A DNA stretch of 64,000 nt, taken from Marsupella aquatica (lineage: Eukaryota; Marchantiophyta). A program made the position numbers and the translations under genes. Below, piece after piece: positions 1 through 13,246 of this stretch (positions are counted from its first letter, which is position 1; every line of letters begins with the position of its first letter). Location: assembly GCA_973895155.1 (NCBI GenBank), contig OZ316898.1, forward strand, positions 20,336,001-20,400,000. Reading direction: 5' to 3'. The notes beneath the pieces were generated by a model. It had not been told where the DNA came from and searched no databases. It saw only the letters and a list, made by a program, of their open reading frames with translations.

Positions 1-780
1 AGATAAGATTCTCATCCGGGTTGTTTTGCTTAGATTCCTAAGGTCAGAGAGAATTGGTGAAAATGTGTATTTTGATTGGAAAATTTTTCTTACTTTTGAT
101 TCTGTTATGGAGGCTTTTCACAAACTTAAAATCTTTTTTTATTGTTTTATTTGTATTTTTAGTGCATTTATTTTCCATAGTCTCCCTTTGAACGAAACAA
201 AAGTGTAAAGCGATTGTTGCTTTTACACCAAAAAGAAAAAGGAACTGGTCGTAGACTGTAGTTGATGATTTTGGCTACCTTGGGGAGAAAAAGTCAAAAG
301 GTCATGGTGATCTTGTGTTATGGCATGACATCTTGATGTCTTTCAGGTTCAAGGTTGTCAAGTTATTGAGGAAACGGGTTCCATAATGTAATTAAAACTG
401 GCTGCAAATGGTAAGGAGACCATTTATATGTCACATCTTAGTCAAAAGTATAAACAACATTTGTTATCTCATTCAATTTAAATGTTCCAAACAAATCCTT
501 CCAAGCTTTGTCAATACATCTGGACTTCACAGACAAAGTGCAGGTCCATCCAGGCTTTCGTTTCCCCTTTGAAGGGATTATGCAAAACATTGTAAATGTA
601 GTAAATGTAAAAACCAAATATAGTTTTACCATATAAAACAAATTAATAAATTACAAAATTTGCTTTTGAACTTCTTTCATATTTTTTGCCAATGGCATTC
701 GCAACCACTTCTTGTATGGCCCTTTAATTTCAATTTTCCAATTTAGAGACTCATTTTTCTTGTCTAGTATCAAAACATCA

Positions 781-889
781 CTCAAATTTTTACGTACATT
801 AATGTCCTAGTTACAAGTATTATGAGAATAATGCTCCTCAAATTTTTACTTACATTAATGTCCTAGTTACAAGCAATATGAAAATAATG
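781..889. repeat. 56-bp tandem duplication
   Basis: Two copies begin with CTCAAATTTTTAC at 781 and 837. They match closely over about 53 bases with a handful of substitutions. No coding frame crosses them convincingly. Confidence 0.85.
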
Positions 890-1204
890 TCCCTCAAAAC
901 TTGGGCCACCGCCCTTGTTTTGGGGGGCATTACATCTCACAATGCCCTCTATCACGACATTATCCCATTCAAACATGCCTTCAGATGTTGAAGAGACATC
1001 AGTGCAAGAAAGCACATCTTGGTCTTCGAAGGATTTTGATTGTAGGAATATGAGACCATATCTAGGTTAAGTCTTCTCCAAGGTAACACTCATCCTAGTC
1101 CCCATCATTGTCCAGCAAGCAACCTCTATGCCTTTTTGCTTCCCACCTCTTTGTCCATACATTCTAGAAGTAAAGTGCAATCTAAACCTACTCTTAAGCC
1201 AGGG

Positions 1205-1378
1205 CTACTCTTTAGAGTGAAGCCTCTAGACCATGACCCTTGAGGTGAAACTGAACTCGGGGGTGCAAGTGGGGAAAAAGGATTGGGGCCCAATGTACTG
1301 TCTAGAGTGAAACCTCTAGACTGTGATTCTAGGGGCTAAACTCAACTTGGGGTGCAAGTGGAAAAAGGGATTGGGGCA
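1205..1378. repeat. About 90-bp tandem duplication, diverged
   Basis: The block containing TAGAGTGAAGCCTCTAGACC near 1213 returns as TAGAGTGAAACCTCTAGAC near 1303. Both are followed by a GGTGCAAGTGG then GATTGGGGC stretch. Several substitutions and small indels make this an older duplication. Confidence 0.75.
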
Positions 1379-2585
1379 GCTTTTGAAGTTATGAGCTTGA
1401 ATATCAACCAACAACTTCAAACCTCAATGCAAAGACATTTGAGGAGTGCAACGCTGGCAATGGAGTAACCGGTTTCAGATAGAATGCAGGGGAGTTGTAT
1501 GAGAATGCAAGGGAGCTATCCCCAGTTTTATTCTGACTTAGGAGAAGCGATGACAAGGGACATGAGACTGGAGTGTTCATGTTTTGAGAGAGTAGGTTTG
1601 ACTTGTTAGTTTTCCCCCTATCGTGCTCTTTGCCATGGTGGCAAATGTGGAATTTCTTTGTTAGGTAGTGAGCAACAAGAGGCTGTCCAATTGATGAACA
1701 CAACTATATTATAAGGTGCCTCTACATGTTACATGAAGACATTAAGATGAGGAGTGCGAGGGTTCTAGATAGAAGGTTGACTGTGGGAGACCATTGACAC
1801 CACCAGAAACCTTCCCTCACATTGTCATTCCTTCATCACCTGATACCACATTGGAATACTTCATTGTATTGTCACCTCAAAATCCTAGTCTCTCCATTAT
1901 CCATGTTGATGACAAAGTGAGTCTCATCCTTATTCTCCACCATATCCTAGTTCAGTTCCCCATAATTGAACTAAGCCTCTCTTTAAAGCACTCATGTGAT
2001 ATGCTAATGATCTCTTGCTTGATTGGGGAGCACATCAATTTCGTTATTGAAGGACACTGTTGTAATGATATTGGAAAGTCTGAAACTAAATATCAATGAA
2101 GATATTTAGTGCAACATCTTGATTGAGTCTCATGAACTGTGTTCATTAACACATTCTTGACAGCCATTTTGAGAATCAAAGGAGAAAACTTCAAACCAGT
2201 AATTTTCAAGCAAGTAAATTTTTCACAAATGCAAGCATGTATCCAGGTAGCTTATGCACCTCTCTTTTCTCCCTCACTGACACTTCCAAGTTTTTAGCCT
2301 ACCCTCCTAGTTACAAAGTCCATGCTGGCAATGTTGATTACATTTGTTCCTTTCTTGGTAATGTTACGCAAATCTTAACATGATCTTCCACCAATTTGTT
2401 GCCTTAATAAGGTGTGCATTGTTTGATTATGCATGAAAGAATTAAGGGAATTCTCTCACAACTTGAGAAAGGAATGTGTGTATCTGAACTTTGTTCCTTC
2501 GATCTTTGTACCATCCATTTGATGACAATTTGCCAATTATCCTCGGCTGTGACATGTTGAAGATGCCTTACCCACTTCTTGACAG

Positions 2586-2738
2586 GGTCAAAATGGGACC
2601 ATTGGGAACTGAAGGACCAAGGGGCTTCTCAAGCTCTGGTCCATCAACATTTTCCATTGCAGTAGTATTCATTTTCAATTTATTTTTTGTTTAGTAGCAA
2701 GAGAGTTTATCAGAGATCCCAATGGTCCCATTTTGACC
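2586..2738. repeat. Perfect 22-bp inverted repeat
   Basis: Positions 2586-2607 are the exact reverse complement of 2717-2738; the arms carry TGGGACCATTGGGA and TCCCAATGGTCCCA. The spacer is 109 bases. The arrangement could fold as a hairpin and may be a very small non-autonomous element, but I see no clear target-site duplication. Confidence 0.8.
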
Positions 2739-3339
2739 AATGATCCTGCAGTTCCCAATATATGGTCCCACAAAAAAAATGAGCAGCAGTCTGAGTGCGT
2801 GCGATAGTTGAGCTGAGTTGGGACAGTGGAGGTTGTGGGCTCAAAACATGTTGTGGGCCATAGCTTTTTACACCAATACCCACCCAAAAGTGGGGATCAG
2901 ACATGCTTTTGTGACTTGGGCAGCGGACTGTACGAATGACATTCTAGGGAAGAGTTGCATTGAATCATTGGAATGGGGGCACTTGGGACACCATTATGAG
3001 GGGATAGGGAGTAGGAGACATAAAGTTCAAAGTAGGGAGGGGAATTAATGATGCACCCATGGGTGAAGGGTTGAGTAGTATCATACCCTCGCATAAGTAC
3101 AAGATAGAGGATGAGACAAAGTGGAGCAAAGGATGAAAATAAAGAAAATCATAATAAGACAATCAGAGGGAAAAGGAGGAGAAAGGGACACCCTTGCCTT
3201 TCATTGGGGGTTTTTTTTAGAGGGAAGGAGGGTTGGGGGGGAAGAAGGGAGAGGCGGCCCAAGAGAAAAGGGGAAAGGAGGCCATGAGGAGGAGGGGAGA
3301 TGACACCCTCCACCTAGGGTTGTGTGAATGTGTCTATTT

Positions 3340-3916
3340 CTGTTGTAATCGCTTATCTCCCTTATCTTTTGCAACAATATCTTCCTTGACATCTTTCTTC
3401 TTTCTTCCTTTACATCTTTTTCCCTTGACATCTTTTCCTAACATCAACATTGTTTTCTTGCCTTGACATATTTTAATCAGTTCAACATCTTTTACTCATC
3501 TTTTCTCCCCTCCGTATCTTTTCTCCCCTTCACTTCTTTTGCACTCCTCAACATCATTTGCTCTCCTTGACATTTTATATGTTTTCTCATCTCGCCATCT
3601 TTTCTCACCTTAACATCTTTATCTCATCACAACATCATTTTCTCTCCTTGACATCTTTTCCTCACCTTAACATTTTCTCTCACCTTGCCATCTTTTCCTC
3701 ACCTTAACCTTTTCTCTCACCTTGCCATCTTTTCTCTCCCTAACATCTTTTCTCACCTCGACTTCTTTTATCTCATCTCACCATCTTTTTCTCACCTTGA
3801 CATCTTTATCTCATCACAACATCTTTTTCTCTCCTCAACATCTTTTCCTCACCTTAACATCTTTATTCACCTCAAAATCTTTTTCACTTTAAGATATTTT
3901 CTTCTCCTTGATGTCT
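3340..3916. repeat. Pyrimidine-rich minisatellite, CATCTTTTCTCACCTTGA type
   Basis: About 550 bases are built from degenerate units of roughly 18-20 bases reading CATCTTTT-CTCACCTTGA or CTCACCTCAA. The strand is strongly pyrimidine-rich, so open frames across it are compositional. The array ends in TTTTGTGTGACGCACAGG followed by GGGGCTAGT. A similar tail follows the related arrays near 50700 and 52040, which suggests a dispersed repeat family. Confidence 0.8.
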
Positions 3917-4254
3917 TTTGTGTGACGCACAGGCTTGGGGCTAGTATCATCAATATTATGATCAAGTTGTTTTTTTGTTTGGTGACAAGAGGTGTTGAAA
4001 AGGAGTGGACTCTTTATAAGGATGGAAATGAGCTCCATAGGCCTCCTCTTTGAGCCAAGTTGCCTTGGCTGCCGCATGGTTAGGGACATGGCAAGAATGT
4101 GTCATTGTAGAGACAAAGAGCACGTTGGCCATATAGATTCAATAGCTCTAGACGTCACTCAATTTGGGGGGATGAACCTTTAATCTCATTTACATCTATT
4201 AGTTTGTGGACCCCTATCTCCTTTGTGTTTGTAGTTTTAATAGATGTTAAGATT

Positions 4255-4341
4255 GAAAAGTAGTGATATTTGTGTTGAACAATGTGTGATATGTGTTAGA
4301 CAATGTGTGACGTCGATATATGTGTTAGACAATGTGTGATG
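4255..4341. repeat. Short minisatellite, GTGTTAGACAATGTGTGA units
   Basis: Three imperfect copies of a motif reading TGTTgaACAATGTGTGAT lie in about 85 bases. Confidence 0.7.
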
Positions 4342-6598
4342 CTGAATGACCAAACTCAAATTTGCCTCCACAAAAGTCAAACTGGAATCACATGAATCAA
4401 TCCGATTTGATAGGACTCGGTTATGAATCAAAAACTACGCTAGGGCAAGACAAAGGTATTCAATACTTGCTATGTGCACAAGAAAATCTCAAGGGTTTTA
4501 AAGTTTAGAAGTAGAATTTGTAAAGAGCCCCCGATCAAGCCATCTAGACCCAAATGTAGTTTGTGCATCCCCATTAATTTCATGACACCCTGGTCTTGGC
4601 CTTGCTCTCTACCAAAGCTTGTAAATTACACCCACTTTGATCAAAGAACATCTCAAAGACTATTGACATCAAAATGGCCCATTAATATCGGATCACAAAT
4701 TGAAGGCAAGGTTGTGAAATGTGAAAAGCTGGTGACCTAAACTTAATGATGACCATCTTGATCAGTCAACTGGTAACCAGGCAGTTACGGTTTTAGATAA
4801 TATGGTTTTATGCATGCCTCCAAATCAATTGTTCAATCAGATTGTCATAGGAGGCTTGCATGTGTCCTCTGAAAGATTGTTGTTTGAAATAAGTACCTAC
4901 TAATTAAAATCAACTTGACGCTCTGTGATCCCTTAATCTCCCCTGGCATGGAAGCTTAAATGCATAATATAATTAGAATGTTAAGTTGCAACTGACACAT
5001 GCAACATTTGATAAGCATAACTCAATGATGCTGAGGGTTCTAACGCATGATAATACCTGTAGCGAGTGCACGCATCACATGCATGAATTGCAATTGCTAT
5101 TTGATCGAGGCCGAAGCTCATTAACATATTGACTGAGCCCTTCAAATCTTCCCTCTGAATTTGTGAAGGTAGGGGATTTGGTCTTGACCAATAGTCTAAA
5201 GTGATCCAACACAAATTTTGAGTTTCTAGATTCGTGAAGTCTTTCCATGTAAACCTCAAACAAAACAATTATCCTTCCATGGATAAGCTTTACAGTCTGG
5301 ATTGGTACCCTCGTTCACAATTTAGGGTAAATCTAGGCTAGTGACTGTGAGCACAATTTATTCTATTCATTCTTGATTCAGTCCCTGATTGATAGACTAA
5401 AATGCATGCTGATCATAAATTGGCAATGCAGCAGCGCTACCACACGACTAGCTAGCGTTGCACAACAGTTTTGTAACACATATAATGCTCTTGTGTTTGA
5501 CTCTTCAGGTTCTAAGTCTCTATGCACTATATGGTGAATCAGGATGGGCAGAGTTGGTTACAGTAACTAAAACGACTATGTCAAATAAGATTATATTATG
5601 TTTTATGGCATGACGCCCTAAATTTTACCAAGAACTTGCCACAAACATAAAATGTGTAACTATTTTAATTTGGAAAAAAATTTATTCTTGTTTGTAGCAG
5701 GCCATGATGACATGACACACTATAGAGTCTCAAATTTTGTAAGGGACCTCTAATGGGTCCGTAATGATTATTGGATGAACTCCCAGCCCAAGGGTATTAC
5801 TTGATGACCTTGTGTTCCTTTTGGTTAGTTTTTGGCACTGCATGGTCTTTGGAGAACATTTGGCACACGGCAACCCTCACCCAAATAGAAACAAATTTTT
5901 AAACAGATGATCTAATTGTTCATTTGTTAAATTAGAATTATTTTAATTGTTTTTCCATATAATTTTAAATTTTCAGAAAATCAAAATTTTTGAGACGGGT
6001 TAAAAGAAATTCGAAATTTAGATATCCAATAGAAAATTTTAGATAAGGAATATATCCGGCATCTACTCTTAAAAAAGTTTGAAATTTTAAACGCATAAAA
6101 TTTAGATAAGGAATATAGCATCAAATTTACCCTTGTGTGAGCATCATAATATATTCCTTACGAACATTACAATAAAGCCCTGAAATAAATACAGTATTGC
6201 TGTATTGATACGTACTTCATACAACACCGACGCGATATTCTTACATGCAGGAACGTAAGTGAGCACGCACATGACTGTAACCATGTCGAGGATGCGGGGT
6301 CAAAATATATCTTTTGCGCCTAATAGTAAATCTGGTGAAGGTCAAACCGATCCACGGTCTCATATTTTCCCAGACTCCAAATCGCACAATTCTGTCCGTC
6401 GATCCCAACCGACCAGGGTTTTACCGCAAGAAAGGTGCCAGCCAAAACGCCGGTTACGCCTCTCAACCCGGGTTCCCGGCCGATGCTCATTTCCGCTTCC
6501 TCGACATAGAGATCGAAGGCCACGGACTTTCCTCTCCCCGCGAGCTCAGAATACGGGCCGTCGATTCGGCGTCCCTTAACTGTAGTTAAGTTTACGCA

Positions 6599-6898
6599 GT
6601 GGTCAGTCAGTCACACGAGCTATCCTTCAGCCGAAGCAATGAAGGTGGTCTCTGACTGACTCTTTCCCCCCGCAGTGCTCTTGCAACGAAGATTTTGGGA
6701 GGATTTTGCGAGGATTTTGCGAGGATTTGCGAGATTTTGCTGCTTCTCCATCTTGCTTGGAGCTTTATCGCTCCTCTCTCGCTCGATCGCTGAAGAGAGG
6801 AGAAGAGAGGAGAGGAGAGGAGAGGCGAGGAGAGGAGATTTGCAGAGACTCCAAAAGCGGAGAAGGGCGGGGCTGGGGAGTCACTAGGTGGAGCAAGG
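6599..6898 (+). promoter_or_regulatory. Putative 5' leader with a GA-rich tract
   Basis: The 300 bases before the ATG at 6899 include a purine run at about 6790-6840 built from GAGAGGAGAG units. GA/CT tracts near the transcription start are common in plants and can bind GAGA/BPC-type factors. The matching CT tracts upstream of the minus-strand gene at 29693 suggest a shared promoter feature. I cannot place the transcription start. Confidence 0.45.
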
Positions 6899-9800
6899 AT
6901 GAAGCTCTTTATAGAAGTCGAGCTGAACTCTGATGAAATTCTGCTCGCCACCGAGCTTTTCCGCACGTTAAGGTATGGGTGCTACTGCCGAATGCTCTCG
7001 TTCTGCTACCGCTTCTGTTTCTGGATATTGTGATTGATGCTGTTGTCATTAGCATGGCAATCTTGCCTCTGCCGGCTGACTTGTTGTTTGGTTGGCTGGC
7101 TGGCTGGCTCGCTGGCTCGTTGGACTTGTTATTTGGGGCACGGAGGGAAGGTAAAATAAAACAAATGAAGCCCTTCCGAGCTGGAGATTGAGAAAGATCG
7201 ATTTTAAGTGATTTTTCTGCCTGAATGATGATAATGAAGATGATGAAGATTTTTGTGTCTCTGGATCTTGTCGTTTTTTTTCTCTCTCCTTGATGATGCG
7301 ATTACAGCATATCTGCTCTTTGCGCGCGGAATTTTCTGTTGGTGATGAAGTTCGCGATGTGTGATTTTGGTTGTGTTGAACAAGGGACCTGCACGGATTG
7401 CGTCCTTGCGATAGGTCTTGGTTTTTCCTGCAGCTGATAGTTTGCCATGGTGGCTGTCTTTCATGGTTGTTTATTTTTGTATCGTTTTCAGCGTGGACGA
7501 ACGAAGGAGGGAGGGAAGAATAGAGAGGGGAATCAGACGAGTAAGGGGACCATGTACATGTCGTGCAGGATCGGTCGGGGATCATGACTTTTTTCTGTGT
7601 GCTTAAATGCTGTGAGCTTGATGAATCCTACTGTAATGTTTTGGCATCTATCTCAATCAAGTCGCTCGGATGAGATGATTCTTTGGAGCAGGGACTCGCA
7701 CCTAGTTTGATGCGTTTACGAATGTTGACTGGTGATTGCATTTGATTCTTGTAATTGTACAGGACATTGACAGACCATGTCCGGACGCGAGATTTACCAC
7801 GGCTCTTCCGAGTGCTCGTATCCCGCTTAGAGGATGGAACGCAGTTGGATAATGTTGTGCCTGAAATTACCGCGCTTCTCGCTGAGAGTGCTACTTTTGA
7901 CTTGGTCAGTATGAGGTCTCTTAATAATTAATATCTCATCTTTTACGTGCTCTGCTTTGTTCGGAAGGTGTACAGTTGAGCTCTTTCTCGTTCGAGGACG
8001 ATAGCAGTAGTGATGAACAATAAATCACCATTGCACCTAGTCTTCATGATTAGGAGGATTCTGAGCAGGCCGCGTGTGATGTGTGGAAGGCCAAGAGGTC
8101 TTACTTTTCCCGTTATCTAAGCGGGAACTAATGTATGCAGGTATTTGAAGACCTACTTGCAGCATTCACGTCTGTTGTATTTAACCAAGACCTTGTTGTC
8201 CGACAACAAAGTGTTGTACCATTTATGTGTCTCCTCCCTAGGTAAACATTTTTACGAAGAGGTGACAGCACGATAAGAATTCATTTAAGAGACTTTCTCG
8301 GTTTTATCTCTTGAAGGAGCCAAAAAGTACAGTCGCAAGATGTGTGACAGTCTCACTGGTTAGTGCAGGCTACCAGAACCAGCAAAGACGAGGATGCGTG
8401 ATGCACTAATTCCAAAGGTAAAGATGTGCTGTTGGGAGCATGACCTCGCGGCAAAGTTGTGTATTGCCTCTTCTGGTGGATCATGAAAATTTTTGTGCTT
8501 CAATTGCAACCTCTCTTGGGGGATACCTAGATGCCCAAGTTTGATAGCGTGTTCATGCTTGATCCCCAGGTGCTGAAACATTTGACAGTAAAGAGGCCCG
8601 TGGAAGCTAGCCGATTAGACTTTTTTGCACATGCGGAAGCATTTGCATCTCTTGTTAACTTGGAGTTTGTCTCTATTACTGGTAAGTTCGTACCTAGTCT
8701 TTGGGTCATGTGGGGTGGTCTGTATGTTGTAAGCTTGGTTGGCATTGGTCGTCCTGGAACTATTCTTACTGCGGTTTGGTTCATATGGCGTCGTTGTTGC
8801 ATATGAGAGTTTTCAGCTTTTCGGTGACGCTACTTTGAAAAATGCGTTTTGCCTGCCAATGTCACGCAGGGGCAGTCACAACCATCATTGCGCTTTTACG
8901 CAAACCAGAAAATCGGTGTGCTGCTGTGACAATGCTCGGGAAGACTGTAGAATTGTGCCTCCAGCAGGTATCTTGACAAAACACTTCCATGTCCACTACC
9001 GTACGTTGGAGTTGTGTTGTAGTTGTCCAAGGTGCAGTGTGGCTATTACCTTTCTGCTTGCCGCTTGAAATCTACATTTCTTTCTGTCCTTTGCAGGAGG
9101 CAGATTAGGTTTTGTGGCTCTCATCAGTGCTCTTCCCGGTGCTCTTTCATTGTCACAGTAGAAGTTTGGGTGGAATTTCCATGATAATGGAAGTCGTCTA
9201 GATATACACTGATGTGCAGGCCTTCCTTTTTGCAGCTAACTGATAAGTGTGCTTCAAGCACTCTCAATGAGCTAAATGCAGCACTCCAAAATGTGACCGA
9301 GGACACTTTCCAGTTAATTTTCTCTACCTTTCATCTTTGGGATACGTCGCATCGATACTTGATAGTGTGTGCGTCACATCGACAAGAAGTGAATGTTTCC
9401 GTGCGAATAGACAAGCTGGACTATCTGTGCCAGGTTTTATTTTCATGACATTTCTAAAATGTTTGCAGGTACGATATCAACTATATCGAAGAAAGTATGG
9501 GTTGGAGCCGGTCTCTGCCACCGGATGTCCTTTCTGTTGGGTCCATGGGATCCATAAATCATTCTTCTGGTGAATCTAATAAGGGTACCGACGCAGTATC
9601 TAGTCCAACTGGCGAGTATCAAACTCCTTCGATTGTCAATTGTTGTGACAATCTGTATATTCTTCATCATTTGCTCTTGTCTTTTGTATTGCACTCGGGT
9701 GTTGTGGAGATTGTCAGAAGTCCACGTTGGAGGCTATCTTCCATTGAAATATAAAAGTGGACCTTTTTCATGCACAGGACTTCACGCTATGGACTCATAC

Positions 9801-12507
9801 CTTGGCCATCGTAATACAATCTTTGCAATGTCATATGGTGAGTCCAGCCAAAGCCTCCGTGGACTTGAAATATTTGTCTATGTTGTCTAGAATATAACAT
9901 ATTCCTAATGATCAGTTCTGTCAACACGATCATTCATGACAGTTTTGCTTTAGTTGTCTTATTTAGTTAGCTGAGATGGGACGATTGGATTTGTAGCTAT
10001 TATCCTAGTTTGCTGTCTACTGCAAGACATGGAGACGTCACAGAAGCTGCCGTACAATAATTTTGTTTTTGTCTGAGATAACAGATGAGAAACGCAATCA
10101 GCTTATCAGTGGAGGAAAGGATGGGACACTGATTGTTTGGACAAGTGAAGGACAGGTGAGTTGGATATGATGTGTGTCTCAGTAGGCTGAGTTCTGCAAT
10201 GTTTCTTTTATCTTTTCATGTCCTAAGTGGTGCACTGGATGCTTTTTTTAATGTTGGTCAATTATTATCTCAGGAACATTTTCCAATGCATATGTACTTG
10301 CTTTTTGAAATTCTGTCCAGGTTTCTGAAACTGTGGATATGGCTCGCCATTATGCTTGCTCAATGGATATTCATCCATCCCTGCAAAGTTTATTAGTTTG
10401 TGGAGTCGCTAAGGTGAGTGCCGTCTACGCTTCTCCCTTGGTACTGTCAATGAATTTGAGGTTTGCTGCTACTCAGATGATGATACAATTTCAATAGTTA
10501 TTTGAACTTGACTTACTAGCGAATTCAATTGTGATACTTAGTCCCAGGATGTACGCTTTCAAGGACTTGCAAGGGAGGATTGCGATGTTGTATTCGAAAC
10601 GCGAGATCAGCTCATGTATTCGGAAATTGCTTAAAGATCAAATTGGGGATAAGTTTGTGCATGTAGGATTCTATGCTTATGGTCAGCATTCTCAATTATC
10701 ATGTGGACGTGAACCTTCCTTTACTGCTCGGAAAATGGCAGGAGGAAACTGCTGGAATCACTGCAGGTGGAGGTCGAGTATTGCCACCGCCATGTATCGT
10801 GTCCTATGGGGCAATGGGGCGTGGTTGGAAAGAACAGGGCCTTCTATCTAAGGACTCCTCCAAGCTTGTATCATGTATTAAGGTACCTGCTCCTTCAGTC
10901 ACTCCAGAATTGTAATTTCTTGATTCCAACTTGCAAGAAGTGAGTCAACAATGACAACTGAAACTTCTCGTAATAATTTGTCTAACTCTTGTAGTCTAGG
11001 ATTGCGCATTTTGGGAGAAACTGATAAATCATTTCCTTATGCTCCCTAAATGAAATTCGCTATCCTCTCGAAAGGGTGACAACTATAATCTGTTGTTTGT
11101 GTAGGCAATGGGAGGTGCTGATCATGCTTTTGTTACCGGAGAAACAGTGCACACTTCTGGAATGGAAGGGTAAGCCAGAACGTGCCCTACGAACTTGGCC
11201 GGACTTTTATATGCTCATTTGCTCCAACTGAATATTCATGATCATTTGAGTTGGTTCTCTATCTTCTAAGCAGAGGTGGACAACGGCTGGATGAGCGGGT
11301 GTGCTACTATGACATTGGAGCGTCGTCTTCGTTTTCTACTCTGCAACCAGTGAGGCAGTACGCAGAACATGAGGTGTGTCTTTGGCTTGCTTTGACTGTG
11401 ATACCAGTCCCGCTCAAGAAAGGTTTGGAAGGGTGATCTTCACAGGTTGATATGCCTGGGTTGATAGCCTTGGAACTCGTTGTACAAACTTGTTGAAAAT
11501 GGGTATGATTTCTGTGGAAGTAATGTTTGCATGATCGTGGAATATTACTCAAATTTTTATTATCCTTGTATATTGTGGACGTTTAGAGCATTCGCTAATG
11601 TGTTTACGGTGTGTGGCTGCAGGACTTGATTACATGTGTATGTTTGTTCCCTCCAAATCCTCACTTGTTCATGTCCGGCTCAAGAGATTTCACTGTTCGT
11701 GTATGGGATCGACGGGTTGAGCGATGTGTTGGTGAGCAATTCAATTACTTAATTTATTAGATATTCAAGTGGAGCTCTGCTTCTAGAAGCTGGCTTCAAT
11801 ATTCTTATGGCCGTCTTGATAGCATTTGGTACAACCACAAAATTCTAGGGCGCCTGTATTCTTGCAAATGGGTTTATGGAGAGGTGCGTTGCAGCAATCA
11901 CCTGACGGATGCATGCATACGTTGCAGGCATGTTTGGCACTGTTGGCAAAACTGGTAGGTTGCAGGCACACGATGCTATGATTACCTGCCTGGATGCTAG
12001 CGACACTAATATGATTCTTTCTGCGGGAATGGACACCCGGATTCTTCGCTGGGATTTCCGGACTTTGACTAACCAGGTGCCCACTCGTGTTTTTTCTCGA
12101 TTTGTATCGTCTGCTTGCCATTAATGTATTTGTCTTCTAACAAGCAGTCTATTATCTTCGATTCCAGTTTAAACTAGAGGTCCTTATGATGAAGGGTTGC
12201 TGATGTTCAAAAGTCAATGATTGCCCTGTTGCAGGGAGGGGCTGGACCTGTTTCAACACTTCAGCTAGATGATAGTGCAGTGCTCAAAGTAGCATTGGGT
12301 GGCAGCCCCAGTACAGCAGCTGTAAGCACACTCCGTGGTCTCTATTTAGTGGACTTTGGCAGTTCCCGACCTACGGCTCGATCCTCTGAGCCATTCAAAG
12401 ATGGGCGACGTATCGGTCGGTACCATGATTTGAAGTGGGCAGGTGGGAGGAATATCCTCTATGCTGCAGGAGACGATATGCGCATTGATGTTTATTCACT
12501 GCGATAA
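6899..12507 (+). CDS. WD40-repeat protein with helical N-terminal domain (18 exons)
   Basis: Exons read as 6899-6972, 7763-7904, 8141-8241, 8369-8417, 8570-8681, 8870-8967, 9236-9345, 9469-9584, 9778-9837, 10085-10155, 10321-10413, 10542-10615, 10687-10882, 11105-11169, 11274-11373, 11623-11731, 11928-12076 and 12235-12507. All phases join, giving about 663 residues. The first half looks like ARM/HEAT-type helices (for example TIIALLRKPENRCAAVTMLG). The second half is a WD40 propeller: repeats include LISGGKDGTLIVWTSEGQ, MSGSRDFTVRVWDRR and LSAGMDTRILRWDFR, and the end reads LYAAGDDMRIDVYSLR. WD40 propellers act as protein-interaction platforms; the specific role is unknown. The donors of exons 7 and 12 are weak and were chosen by phase. 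It converges on the minus-strand permease gene. I do not recognise a named orthologue. Confidence 0.85.
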
Positions 12508-13126
12508 TTGATGCCATACATTCTGGTCGAAAAGTGTGTTGTTTCAAAGCTTTTTCAGAGTCCACGTGACGTTGCTCAACTCAACTTTCAAGGTCATATG
12601 GAGTCAAATGTTACGACACTACACCCTGGGCTTTCTGCTGTTGACTGACCACTCCCAAGTTTGCGGGCCGTGAAATACATGAATTACTGAAAGGAGCCTC
12701 TTGGGCCTGAAATATGCATTTCGCAAGGTTAACCTTGCCTGAAGCGGGAGTTGGGCACTTTCAAACTGGAACAGGTGTTGCAGTTACTTCTGAGATGCTC
12801 CCTGTAGCAGGCGATATTATTCATGACCATAGCAAGAAGGCAAGTTGGAGGGCTTTACTTGGAAAGTATCTAGCGCAGTGCCTCAAATTAAATGTACAAT
12901 TTCCAGGCCTGGGGCTTTTAGTGCGTATCGTGAGTTTAAACTGTGCAGAACCGTCAGCCATTTCTGAACAAAGTGATCTTTAAAGTGTGGAGTTTCAGGT
13001 TCTTGCACAGGAGCCTACGAGCCATCTAAGTGGCAGTGCTTGCGACCTCTTGAGATCTACCGCAGACCTCAGGATGCAGGTCTCTGAAGTGGTACGGGAT
13101 ATCCAGCTTTTAGTAGATGGCACTTT

Positions 13127-13246
13127 CGTTGCCAATGAAGGGCAGCAATGTTTGTGAGGAACTCTGTTCATTAGACATCTGTTGTTCGTTGCCAAAGAAG
13201 GGCAACAATGTTTGTGAGGAACTCTGTTCATTAGACATCTGTTGTT
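13127..13246. repeat. 60-bp tandem duplication
   Basis: Two copies start with CGTTGCCAA at 13127 and 13187 and differ at only a few positions. The period is a multiple of three and one forward frame stays open through both copies, but nothing else supports coding. Confidence 0.85.

Larger units (their letters stand above)
1..6598. other. Gene-free AT-rich upstream region
   Basis: I see no exon chain or recognisable protein in this stretch. The short open frames lack splice continuity and resemble no family I know. It holds small tandem duplications, an inverted repeat and a pyrimidine-rich minisatellite, listed separately. Base composition becomes more GC-rich after about 6240, which fits the promoter of the gene starting at 6899. 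A distal exon of a gene lying left of the window cannot be excluded. Confidence 0.6.

Noticed and set aside
3685-4053. Forward 122-codon frame rich in Phe, Ser, His and Leu
   Set aside because: It reads straight through the pyrimidine-rich minisatellite; the repeated HLDIF-like peptides mirror the DNA repeat.
6259-6589. Two overlapping forward frames of about 90-106 codons before the WD40 gene
   Set aside because: The GC-rich promoter region gives long frames by chance; neither leads into the exon chain starting at 6899.
7049-7585. Minus-strand 178-codon frame
   Set aside because: It lies in intron 1 of the WD40 gene. Its Ser/Gln/Arg composition and lack of splice partners suggest a chance frame.
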